Part shown: positions 55,619 to 64,000 of the stretch, piece after piece
Position numbering within the stretch: position 1 is the first letter of the stretch
Layout of the letters: each line of letters starts with the position of its first letter
Assembly: GCA_016647705.1 (NCBI GenBank)
Contig: CM028328.1
Location: forward strand, 5,791,311 to 5,855,310
Origin: Eucommia ulmoides
Lineage: Eukaryota > Streptophyta > Magnoliopsida > Garryales > Eucommiaceae
Direction: 5' to 3'
Length of the DNA: 64,000 nucleotides
Notes under the pieces: generated by a model
What the model saw: only the letters and a program-made list of their open reading frames with translations
Databases searched by the model: none
Told to the model about the DNA's origin: nothing
Translations under genes and position numbers: made by a program

Positions 55619-57939
55619 GAGCTCTTTACATTTATGGGTCCTAAAACATTCAAAATTATCAACCTGGGTCTTCTTTGAACTTAATTACAATTTGGGGTTT
55701 CTCCGCCCTTAAAACAGCCGGATTCTATCCTTTTTTATTTTTTTTAAAGACATTGACCCTCACAGGCCAGATTGTCACCCCCCAATTATATATATTTATA
55801 ATTTTAAATATAATTTGTATATATAATTTTTAATTTTAAAATATTATACTAATATATATATATAATTGATTCAAACCTTTTACCCACCCACCCAAAAACA
55901 AAACTGAATCCAGCCATAGCATGGCCGGATTCAATTAAGTGAAATTATTAATTTCACTTAACTCCCGGGGATTAAGTGAAATTCCCCCCTCCCCCACCAC
56001 CCATTTTACTTAATCCCTTAATTGGGGGTTAAATATAAAGAAAAAATTAATTGTTTTCAAAATAAATAAAATTGTTTATAATGTAGATAAGGAAAAAAAT
56101 AAAAAATAAAATAAAATGTTATAGAATCCGGCCCGGGAACGGTGTCTCGCACATTAACTAATTTTATTTGTTTTATAAACAATTTATTTCATTTTATATT
56201 TTATAAATTATTTTTAAGTAATTTTATTTATTTTACAAAAATTGTTGTTTTGCAATGATTCGTTTTTAGTTTCGCGTTAATTTTAAAATATTAAAGTAAT
56301 TTTAAAATTATAAATATATATATATATATATACACACACACATATACAAATTGCGGTAAAGTTGCGGTAAATTTATAAATGAAAAAATCAGAAAATGCAG
56401 GGGCTCAAAATGTAAATGACATGACATAAATGAGAAAACCATAAAATTGAGGGGTGTAATATATAAATAAATTTAAAGATCCAGCCCTACAGGGGCGGTT
56501 TCCAAAATCTTTAAATTTATTCATATATTACATTTTGAGCCCCCATTTTTCTATTTTTTTCATTTATGTAATATCATTTACATTTTGAGCCCCTGAATTT
56601 TTTGGTTTTTTCATTTATAATTTTACCCCAATTTATATATATATATATATAATTTTAAAATTAGTTTAATATTTTAAAATTAATGCGAAACTAAAAACGA
56701 ATCATTGCAAAACAACAATTTTTGTAAAATAAATAAAATTACTTAAAAATAATTTATAAAATATAAAATGAAATAAATTATTTATAAAAAAAATAAAATT
56801 AGTTAACGTGCGAGACACCGATCCCGAACCGGATTCTATAACATTTTTTTTTCTTTATCTACATTATAAACAATTTTATTTATTTTGAAAACAATTAATT
56901 TTTTCTTTATATTTAACCCCCAATTCAGGGGTTAAGTAAAATGGGAGGGGGAGGGGGGGAATTTCATTTAACCCCCGAGGGTTAACCGGATTCAGTTTTT
57001 TTTTGGGGGGAGGGGGAGGGGGTGGGTGGGAGGTCTGAATCAATTATATATATATATAAATATAATTTTAAAATTAGTTTAATATTTTAAAATTAAAAAT
57101 TATATATACAAATTATTTAAAATTATAAATATATATAAGGGAAAATCGGTTAAAAATCTCTTTTTTTAAGTGTAATCGGTGAAAAATTCTTTTGTGTTAT
57201 TAAATTTTGATTTAGTCTTTTAAGTTAGATTTCACTTATATTTTAATCCCTCGTTATAGGAATTGTAGAGATATTGCAGGAATTGTAGGGAACCTTTTAG
57301 TGAATTCAGTTTTTATAGTGAATTCAGTTACATGTAACTAATATTAGTTACAATTTCATAATTGTTACTTTTTACACATATTTGGATATTTTTAGTTACA
57401 TGTATTTATATAATATTAGTTACATGTTACAATTACATATATATATGTATAATATTTTATGACATAACTACAAAAATATTATTTTTTTTAATTACATATC
57501 AGATACATATAACTAAAAAGTTACATATTATTGAAACATGTAACTGGAAAAAAAATTTAGTTACTTGTAACTAATACAGTAATATTACACACAAAGTAGT
57601 TACATGTAACTGGCGCGTGACTATCACGTGAGCAAGACTTCTTCCTTTTTAAACTAGATGGGACTAAATAAAAAAAAAAATTACCGCATGTAAGACTTTT
57701 GATCAATTAAAGTTTAAATGGAGGACCTCCCACCGATTGTCCCTATATATAATTGGGGTGGGGGTGAGAGTGAGGGGGGTGACAATCCGGCCCTGCAAGG
57801 GCCAATGTCTTTAAAAAAAAAAAAAATCGGTGGAATCCGGTCGTTGAAAGGTCGGAGAGACCCAAAATTATAATTAAGTTCAAAGGGGACCTAGGTTGGT
57901 AATTTTGAATGTTTTAGGACCTATAAGTGTAAAGAGCTC
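55619..57939. mobile_element. Fold-back Mutator-like element (TIR-MULE type), non-autonomous
   Basis: The outer ends are GAGCTCTTTACATTTATGGG (left) and, in reverse complement, GAGCTCTTTACACTTATAGG (right), flanked by the 9-bp direct repeat GTACGTTCC (55610-55618 and 57940-57948). The inverted repeats extend almost through the whole element: left arm 55619-56480, loop 56481-56506, right arm 56507-57939. The right arm is lengthened by a 607-bp MITE (57138-57744); without it the arms are about 862 and 826 bp. A 9-bp duplication indicates Mutator superfamily. No transposase is present, so it would need one in trans. GCCGGATTC motifs recur in both arms. Confidence 0.9.
57138..57744. mobile_element. 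MITE inserted in the right arm of the fold-back element
   Basis: Starts AGGGAAAATCGGTTAAAAAT and ends ACCTCCCACCGATTGTCCCT; the reverse complement of the end matches the start imperfectly. ATATATA flanks both sides. The uninterrupted left arm of the host element supplies the empty site, since its complement reads ATAAATATATATAATTGGGG. It is the same family as 17757-21422, sharing GTTACATGTAACTAATATTA. Length 607 bp, no coding. Confidence 0.8.
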
Positions 57940-57948
57940 GTACGTTCC

Positions 57949-59126
57949 TTTGATTTATATAGTGATTTTTATATTCTCAAATAATCAATGTGGAACAAGA
58001 ATCTAATATATGTTCTTAAGTACAAAACTCCAATTTATACAGACGATTTGACTACGAGAAAATGATAAGATATGTGCAACTCTCGATTTACATGGAAGAT
58101 TTGACTATGGGGAACGAGAGTCAATTTTCCATAACCCTGTTTTTTTTTTTTTTCTATAGTAAAGTGTTGTCCGGGACAGCTTACGCGCACACCTCAACTA
58201 ATCACCTTCTTGAATGATTTTAAGGACGCATTTTTCCACTTCGACCTGGTGCATTCAGGATTAAATTCAAAATTTAATTATTGGAGTGCTCCTTAAGAGA
58301 ATCGAACCCTAGTTGATAAAGAAATGAGACACCTCCCCTTACTAACTGGATTAACATCTTTTGGGTTCCATTACCTTAACTCTAATACCATGTTAGGAGA
58401 TTCCAACTTAAAATCATATTGTTACAAGTGAAATAATTCATTTGATTTATATCGTGGTTTGATTACTCTCAAATAATCGATGCGGAACAAGATTTTAACA
58501 AAATTATATAATGACACTATTAGGAACCCTTAGGGTGTGTTTATTTGGATGGAAAAAATGATGAATAAGTAAATGAAAAGGAAAATAGGACGAAAAATGA
58601 GAGAATAACTTATTTGGTATGGATGGAAAATGCGAAGGAGAAAAAAATAGAAAGACAAATTTTTCTAAGTAAATTTTTTTCTTCACTGATTCAGGAGAAA
58701 ATTGGAAGAACACGAGGGAAAGTTTTTAAAAAAGAGAGAAAAATTATAATTATATTATTAATAATAGAATTTTTAATTTATTTTTTTAATATATAAGAAT
58801 AAAATAATAAATTATATTAAAATAAATTATTATTTTTTATTTTAAAATAATATTTTTTCGAATAAAAATATCATTCTCCCTTCTTCTCCTTATTATTTGT
58901 TTTTAAAGAAGAATTGACAACTTCCTTCCCCCCCCCCCCCCCCCCCCCCCATCGCAATTGCGACTTCTCTATGTTTCCCTCCGGTGACCGTATCGGCTTT
59001 TGGCGTCCACCCATCTCATCGGCGGCACCATCTCTCGTCCTCGCCGATCGCCATTAACGACATTTGTCAGCTCAAAAAAGTGAAAAAAACAAAAATTTGT
59101 GGAGCAGACACCTCTCGAGATTGCAA
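57949..59126. other. Intergenic DNA upstream of MMS21
   Basis: An imperfect direct repeat occurs at about 57950-58005 and 58440-58500 (CTCAAATAATCRATGYGGAACAAGA). A segment at 58020-58110 resembles, inverted, 41695-41790 (CTCGTAGTCAAATCGTC). A pure run of 23 C lies at 58928-58950. The presumed MMS21 promoter and 5' UTR occupy the last ~180 bp. Confidence 0.5.
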
Positions 59127-59412
59127 ATGGCATCAACGTCTGCTGCCGCTTCGGCTTCCTCTTCCCGCGGCAATGCGGTGGCCGCAAGAATCAAATCCGC
59201 CGCTACCTCGCTTTACTCCGACAATCAGTCTCTTTTAGTTGTAAATACGTTCATCTCAGAACTCTAATTAACCTCAATCGAGACGAACTTTCTATCTTCT
59301 GATGCTCGATTGACTACTTTTCCATATTATCTGCTTTCAGGAATTTCGAAAGGCTTTTGCTATGATGAAGGAAATCGCGGTTGATTTGGAGAGAGATGAG
59401 CAGTCGGAGAAG
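59127..59412 (+). CDS. MMS21: MMS21/HPY2 (NSE2) SUMO E3 ligase, exons 1-2 only
   Basis: Exon 1 is 59127-59237 and exon 2 is 59341-59412, both phase 0, giving 61 residues. A Ala/Ser-rich N-terminus is followed by AARIKSAATSLYSDNQSLLE, then FRKAFAMMKEIAVDLERDEQ and SEK. This matches the start of plant MMS21/HIGH PLOIDY 2, the SUMO ligase subunit of the SMC5/6 complex, needed for meristem maintenance and genome stability. The visible part is the N-terminal helical region that contacts SMC5; the SP-RING domain would lie beyond the window. Donors are GTTGTA (59238) and GTAATT (59413), with the acceptor GCTTTCAG at 59340. A Copia element starts 62 bp after exon 2, in the same orientation, and the rest of the gene is not visible. 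Confidence 0.85.
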
Positions 59413-59474
59413 GTAATTTTAAAACCCTAGTTTGAGTTCAAACAGTAATTTTGCCTCTCTTTTTTCCTATTCAG

Positions 59475-59681
59475 TGAAAGAATACCTGCTAAAGATCCTT
59501 CCAGAACCACACGAATCAACTGAATTTGTTATTTTCTGTTTCTCACTTATTCTATTAGTTTTTGTGTAACCAATCCTGTTAGTGCATTCTCTCTCTCATG
59601 TATGCTTGTTGCTATATAAGCTAATGAAATGGTACCAACTCTGCGATTGAGCAGAGCTTCTCTAGTTTCCAAAATCTAACT
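59475..59681 (+). repeat. Copia 5' LTR
   Basis: TGAAAGAATACCTGC to about AAAATCTAACT. The exact 3' end is uncertain by one or two bases because the expected terminal CA before TTGGTATCAG is not present. A TATA box GCTATATAAG lies at 59611-59620. Confidence 0.85.
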
Positions 59682-59694
59682 TGGTATCAGTAAA
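59682..59694 (+). other. Copia primer binding site, initiator tRNA-Met
   Basis: TGGTATCAGTAAA follows the LTR. The first nine bases match the complement of initiator tRNA-Met (TGGTATCAGAGC). Confidence 0.8.
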
Positions 59695-59725
59695 GCCTCC
59701 AAGCTCACGCTGCAAGTTTGATCCC

Positions 59726-60650
59726 ATGGCTGAATTAACCAGCTCCACCACTCATTCCTCCTCACCTTCGACCACCATGACTGGTCTGCCCACTTCAAAC
59801 AAACTGCAATCGTTTAGCTCGCTCTCTTCGGTAAGCCCTGTCAAGTTGGATAGGAGCAATTACCTCTTGTGGAAGTCCACGATCTTTCCCATTATCAAAG
59901 GCAATTGGCTTGATGGTTTTGATCTTGGCACCAAGCCCTGCCCACCAGAGTTCCTCTACACCGAAGGAACCCCAAACCCAGCTTTTGATGACTGGCAAAC
60001 CACCGATCAACTTCTTCTTGGTTGGCTTTATAGCTCCTTGTCTCTTGAAGTTACTACCCAAATAATCGACTGTCACACCAGCAAGGACCTGTGGAGCACC
60101 GCACATGAGCTCTCTAGTGCTCACACCCGATCTAAAATCACACTCCTCAAATCCGAATAGCAACGTACTCGCAAAGGAGGCAGTACAATGGTAGATTATC
60201 TGAATTCCATGAAAACCATTGCTGACAACATCTAGTTTGCAGGCAACCCCATCTCGTTATCTGACCTCATTACCCAAACCCTAAATGGACTCGATTCCGA
60301 CTATACTCCGATTGTTGTCCAATTGACTGAAAAAGCAAATCAGTTCTGGATCGAGTTTCAAACCTCCTTTTTGACGTTCAAAAGTCGGCTTGAGCAACTT
60401 AACAGTTTTCAAAATCTCAGTGTAAATCACATGTTTGTCAACACCGTTTATCAATCTTCATCGCCATATCCCACCTCTCAATCCTCCACTGGTAGAGGTC
60501 GCGGCTCATATAGAGGAAACCCTAGTCGTGGTCGATTTCGCGGTCGTGGAAGGCACAACAACTCCCGACCTACCTGCCAAGTCTGTGGGAAAATGGGACA
60601 CTCTGCTGGCATTTATTTTTACCGGTTTGATAACAGTTATATGGGTACTA
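59726..60650 (+). pseudogene. Copia gag, with stops and an altered zinc knuckle
   Basis: Starts at ATG 59726. The N-terminal Ser/Thr-rich stretch is followed by the capsid-like domain VKLDRSNYLLWKSTIFPII, then DLWSTAHELSSAHTRSKI. TAG codons occur in frame at 60158 and 60233, and the frame then continues with RLEQLNSFQ, an Arg/Gly-rich segment (GRGRGSYRGNPSRGRFRGRG) and the knuckle CQVCGKMGHSAGIY. The fourth ligand expected to be Cys is Tyr, so zinc binding is probably lost. Confidence 0.87.
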
Positions 60651-61867
60651 TTCCTGCCCCCACCAACGGTGCTTCACAACCCACCTTACCTGCAACCTTC
60701 TCTGCTCACATTGCCACTCCTGAAACCACTCTTGACAATGCTTGGTATGTTGATAGTGGCACAAGCACTCACGTGACCAACAATTTCGATTTACTCCAAC
60801 AACGAACAACCTACAATGGTAAGCAACGATTACTTGTTGGCAATGGTCATCCTCTTCCCATCCACCATGTCGGTACTTCCACCATTCCATCCCTTAACCA
60901 TACTCTTCTTCTTCTTAAAAACATTTTGCACACTCCCACCATCACCAAAAATTTGCTTAGTGTTTCTCAATTTACATCTGATAACAATGTCTCTGTTGAA
61001 TTTGACTCTCAATTGTGTTGTGTGAAGGACAAGCAAACCAAGCAAGTTCTTCTTCAAGGGAAGCTTAAGGATGGCCTTTATCATTTCAACACCACCACCA
61101 GTCCACAGCAACAACCTCTTGTCTTGCTCACTGTCTCTTATCAACAACGTCTCTCTGATCTTGCAGATTGGCATCGCATTTTAGGTCATCCATCCCGGCA
61201 TGTTTTAACTCAAGTTCTTAAGTCTTGTAATAAATGCATTTTTGTTAATGAATCCCCAGCGTTTTGTGATGCTTGTCAATATGGGTAGAATCATAAACTT
61301 CTTTTTTCTCGTTCCTCCTCCCATGCTTCTCATCCACTTGAGTTGATTCATACAGATTTGTGGGGTCCTGCCCCCGTTCTATCCTCCGCTGGTTATCAAT
61401 ATTATATTTTATTTTTGGATGATTTCAGTCATTACTCTTGAATATACCCGTTAAAACACAAAAATGATGCCCTCCATGCCTTTGTTCAATTCAAAACCAT
61501 GTCTGAAAAGCAATTTAATCACAACATCAAAATAGTGCAAAGTGACTGGGGAGGGGAGTTCAGGTCTTTCACATCCATTGTAACTGAGTGTGGCATTGTT
61601 TTCAGACATTCCTGTCTCCATACATCAGCCCAAAATGGCAGGGTCAAGCGCAAACATCGTCATGTTACTGACATGGGGCTCACATTATTAGCCCAAGCTC
61701 ACATGCCACTAAAATTTTGGTGGGAAGCATTTCACACTACTGTATTTCTTATCAATCGGCTCCCTACCCCTGTTCTACGTGGTCAAACGCCCCAACTACA
61801 CCACTCTTCACCCCTTTGGATGTGGTTGTTTTTCACACCTATGGCCATTTCAGAAACACAAACTTAA
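60651..61867 (+). pseudogene. Copia protease and integrase
   Basis: Same frame as gag. The protease site is WYVDSGTSTHVTNN (about 60743-60784). GAG-pre-integrase/zinc segment: WHRILGHPSRHVLTQ and CDACQYG, cut by TAG 61286. The core domain follows, interrupted by TGA 61439, with IHTDLWGPAP (Asp), VQSDWGGEFRSF (Asp) and SAQNGRVKRKHRHV, where the catalytic Glu (usually NGVAERKHR) reads Lys. Near 61780-61800 the reading shifts to another frame (FGCGCFSHLWPFQKHK, KCLFVGYSDRHKGYKCL) that continues to TGA 62100. Confidence 0.88.
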
Positions 61868-62410
61868 TTTTCACTCTCAAAAATGTTTGTTCGTTGGCTA
61901 TAGTGATCGCCATAAAGGCTATAAATGTCTTGCTCCAAATGGTAAATTATACATCTCCCGGCATGTTATGTTTAATCATCAAGACTTTCCTTACCCTTCT
62001 TCCTTTTTACCCACTGTTTCCACAGCACCACCCCTTACCTCTTGCTTACTGACCTCCATTTCCCTTCCTCCCATGGTGCCCCGTAACAATGCTGCTCTTT
62101 GAGTGCCACCTGCAGCTACACCCCTCTCACCCGCATGTCCCTCTTCACCTTCTCCGTCTTCTTCTTCCTCTTCCCCTCCCCTCTCCCACCTCATTGTCCA
62201 CTTCCCACTACCGATACCTCTACCCTACCCAATCATCCCATGGTCACCCGAAGCCAACGAGGCATTGTCAAACCCAAAATTCCCTTGGTATGGTTGTTGC
62301 TTCTCCTCCACTGTCCTCTATCTTACCAACTTCTACCTCTGCTGCTCTTCAACAACCCACTTGGTCTCAAGCTATATGACCGATGAATTCACAGCTCTTC
62401 ACGCAACCGC

Positions 62411-63811
62411 ATGTGGTCTCTTGTCCCTGCCACACCTAACATGAACCTTGTTGGTTGCAAATGGGTTTTTCGGATTAAGTATCATCCTGATGGCAACATC
62501 CCTTGGCATAAATCTCGCCTGGTGGCCAAGGGGTTTCATCAAACCCTTGGTATTGACTTCTGCGAGACATTCAACCCAGTAATTAAACCTGCAATTGTTC
62601 GCATTGCGCTCACTTTGGCTGCCTCCTTCAACTGGTCAGTCCATCAGCTAGACATTAATAATGCTCTCCTCAACGGTCATCTTCAGGAGGATGTTTTCAT
62701 GCTCCAACCTGAAGGGTTCACTGATCCTCAATTTCCTAACCATGTTTGCAAGTTGCATAAAGTTCTCTATGGCCTCAAGCAAGCCCCTCGTGCGTGGTAT
62801 GATCAATTGCGTAGCACCTTGTTATCTTGGGGGTTCCAAAATTCTATCAGTGATTCCTCCTTGTTCTTCATGCATCACAAAGATAAAATTCTTTTGATTC
62901 TTATTTACGTCGATGATATTATTGTCACTGCCAACCATGTATCTCACTTACATACTTTCATTGCCAAACTCCATACTCAATTTATTCTCAAAGATCTCGG
63001 CCCATTACACTTCTTCTTGGGTATTGAAGTTCATCGCAACTCACAAGTTTATCTCTCCCAACCACAGTACATCAATGATCTTCTCACTAAGTTCAACTTT
63101 GGCAACATGTCCACCTGCCCCACACCGTTAGCTCCTAGTCAAATTCTCTCTGCCTCCCACGGTGATCTTCTCCCCAATCCGTCTCTCTATTGAAGTGCCA
63201 TCGGTGTTTTACAATATTTGACGCATACCCGTCCTAACATCAGTTACTCCGTTAACAAGCTCAACCAATTTCTCCAACGACCCACCACTTCCCATTGGCA
63301 GGTTGTCAAATGTATCTTCCGCTACTTAAAGGGCACTTCTCATCATGCGCTTCATCTTCAGTCAGGTCCCTGTCTCAACCTCATTGGTTTTTTCGATGTT
63401 GATTGGGCCTCCTCTCTTGATGATCGTCGCTCCACTGGTGGTCACCGTGTGTACTTTGGAGAATCCTTAGTTACTTGGTCATCCAAAAAACAACAGGCCG
63501 TAGCTCGCTCTGGCACCGAATCCGAGTATCGCGCCTTAGCTAATCTTGCTATTGAGCTCACCTAGATCCAGTCTTTTCTTCATGAACTACGGTTTCCAAC
63601 CTCTGGATCACCCATCATCTGGTGCGATAATCTTAGTGCAAGTGCTCTTGCCTCTAATGCGGTTCATCATGCTCGCACCAAACACATTGAAATTGATGTG
63701 CATTTTGTTCGAGATAAGGTTCTGGCCAAACAACTTGATATTTCGTATGTGCCATCTCATGACCAAATTGCTGACTATCTCACCAAGGTGCTCACTCATT
63801 CCAGATTTTAG
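62411..63811 (+). pseudogene. Copia reverse transcriptase and RNase H
   Basis: RT begins GCKWVFRIKYHPDGNI and has RLVAKGFHQTLGIDF, VHQLDINNALLNGHL, KVLYGLKQAPRAWYDQL and the active site LIYVDDIIVT (about 62905). TGA at 63191 breaks the link to GVLQYLTHTRPNISY. RNase H shows DVDWASSLDDRRSTGG, ARSGTESEYRALA and, after TAG 63563, WCDNLSASALASN and HIEIDVHFVRD, with the natural stop at 63809. All RNase H acidic residues are seen. Confidence 0.9.
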
Positions 63812-63850
63812 TTTTTACGTGACAAACTCGGCGTTATACCTTCCCCGTCT

Positions 63851-63864
63851 CATTTGAGGGAGGA
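63851..63864 (+). other. Copia polypurine tract
   Basis: CATTTGAGGGAGGA directly precedes the 3' LTR start TGAAAG, the expected position. Confidence 0.8.
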
Positions 63865-64000
63865 TGAAAGAATACCTGCTAAAGATCCTTCCAGAACCAC
63901 ACCAACCAACTGAATTTGTTATTTTCTGTTTCTCACTGATTCTATTAGTTTTTGTGTAACCAATTCTGTTAGTTCATTCTCTCTCTCATGTATGCTTGTT
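63865..64000 (+). repeat. Copia 3' LTR, cut by the window end
   Basis: First 136 bases of the LTR. They differ from the 5' LTR at five places (in ACACGAATCAA, CACTTATT, CAATCCTG and TTAGTGCAT as read in the 5' copy). Confidence 0.92.

Larger units (their letters stand above)
59475..64000 (+). mobile_element. Ty1/Copia retrotransposon inserted in MMS21 (3' end outside window)
   Basis: The 5' LTR starts TGAAAGAATACC at 59475 and the same sequence recurs at 63865, so the body is ~4.4 kb with short (~207-bp) LTRs. Gene order gag, protease, integrase, RT, RNase H is that of Copia. Primer site TGGTATCAG is at 59682. Over the 136 bases of 3' LTR present I count five differences from the 5' LTR. Six in-frame stops and at least one shift make it non-autonomous. 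The left target duplication would be TTCAG (59470-59474); the right one is beyond the window. Confidence 0.93.

Overview
This is nuclear DNA of a flowering plant, most likely a eudicot. It is AT-rich and intron-bearing, and it holds plant-only gene families (HD-Zip I, TAXIMIN, a BIR-type receptor-kinase fragment) plus plant retrotransposon lineages (Tat/Ogre-like and Athila Gypsy elements, Ty1/Copia). I cannot name the species. About two thirds of the window is transposon-derived.

Layout. 1-1825: AT-rich DNA with a Helitron-type 3' end (1591-1625) and a short tandem repeat. 1826-15909: a structurally complete but mutated 14.1-kb Tat/Ogre-like Gypsy element on +, flanked by the 5-bp duplication AGAAC. 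Its order is gag, protease, G-patch, a 154-bp spliceable intron, RT, RNase H, a second (archaeal-type) RNase H and integrase. 16865-21422: two ~800-bp solo LTRs; the second sits inside a MITE and is itself split by a 2.27-kb solo LTR, giving a three-level nest. 21786-34635: an Athila-type Gypsy element on the minus strand, with gag, protease, RT, RNase H, integrase and a broken env-position ORF, and with arrays of the palindrome CGCCTAGGCG.

Host genes follow. 35399-37140 encodes a single OB-fold protein of the At4g28440 type (2 exons, 143 aa). 37600-39005 encodes a TAXIMIN-type secreted peptide (2 exons, 73 aa), only 459 bp downstream on the same strand. 39006-51462 is AT-rich and repeat-filled; it contains a truncated BIR2-like receptor-kinase 5' end (44326-44556, minus), several minisatellites, retroelement debris and a second Helitron end. 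51463-52020 is an intronless HD-Zip I gene resembling ATHB-52. 53896-54540 is a MITE with a GC-rich core. 55619-57939 is an almost wholly self-complementary Mutator-like element with the 9-bp duplication GTACGTTCC, and a second copy of the window's MITE family has inserted into its right arm. 59127-59412 carries the first two exons of an MMS21/HPY2 SUMO E3 ligase gene, interrupted by a Copia element (59475 to beyond 64000) exactly after a strong splice-acceptor sequence.

I see no evidence for a new multi-gene system. The most unusual items are the fold-back Mutator-like element with an internal 'empty site' control, the Copia insertion at what looks like the intron-2/exon-3 boundary of MMS21, the TATA box buried in a perfect hairpin of the Tat LTR, and the G-box minisatellite upstream of its 3' LTR. 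No RNA genes were recognised. Splice sites, lineage names and orthology were judged by eye from the sequence and from family knowledge, without any search.
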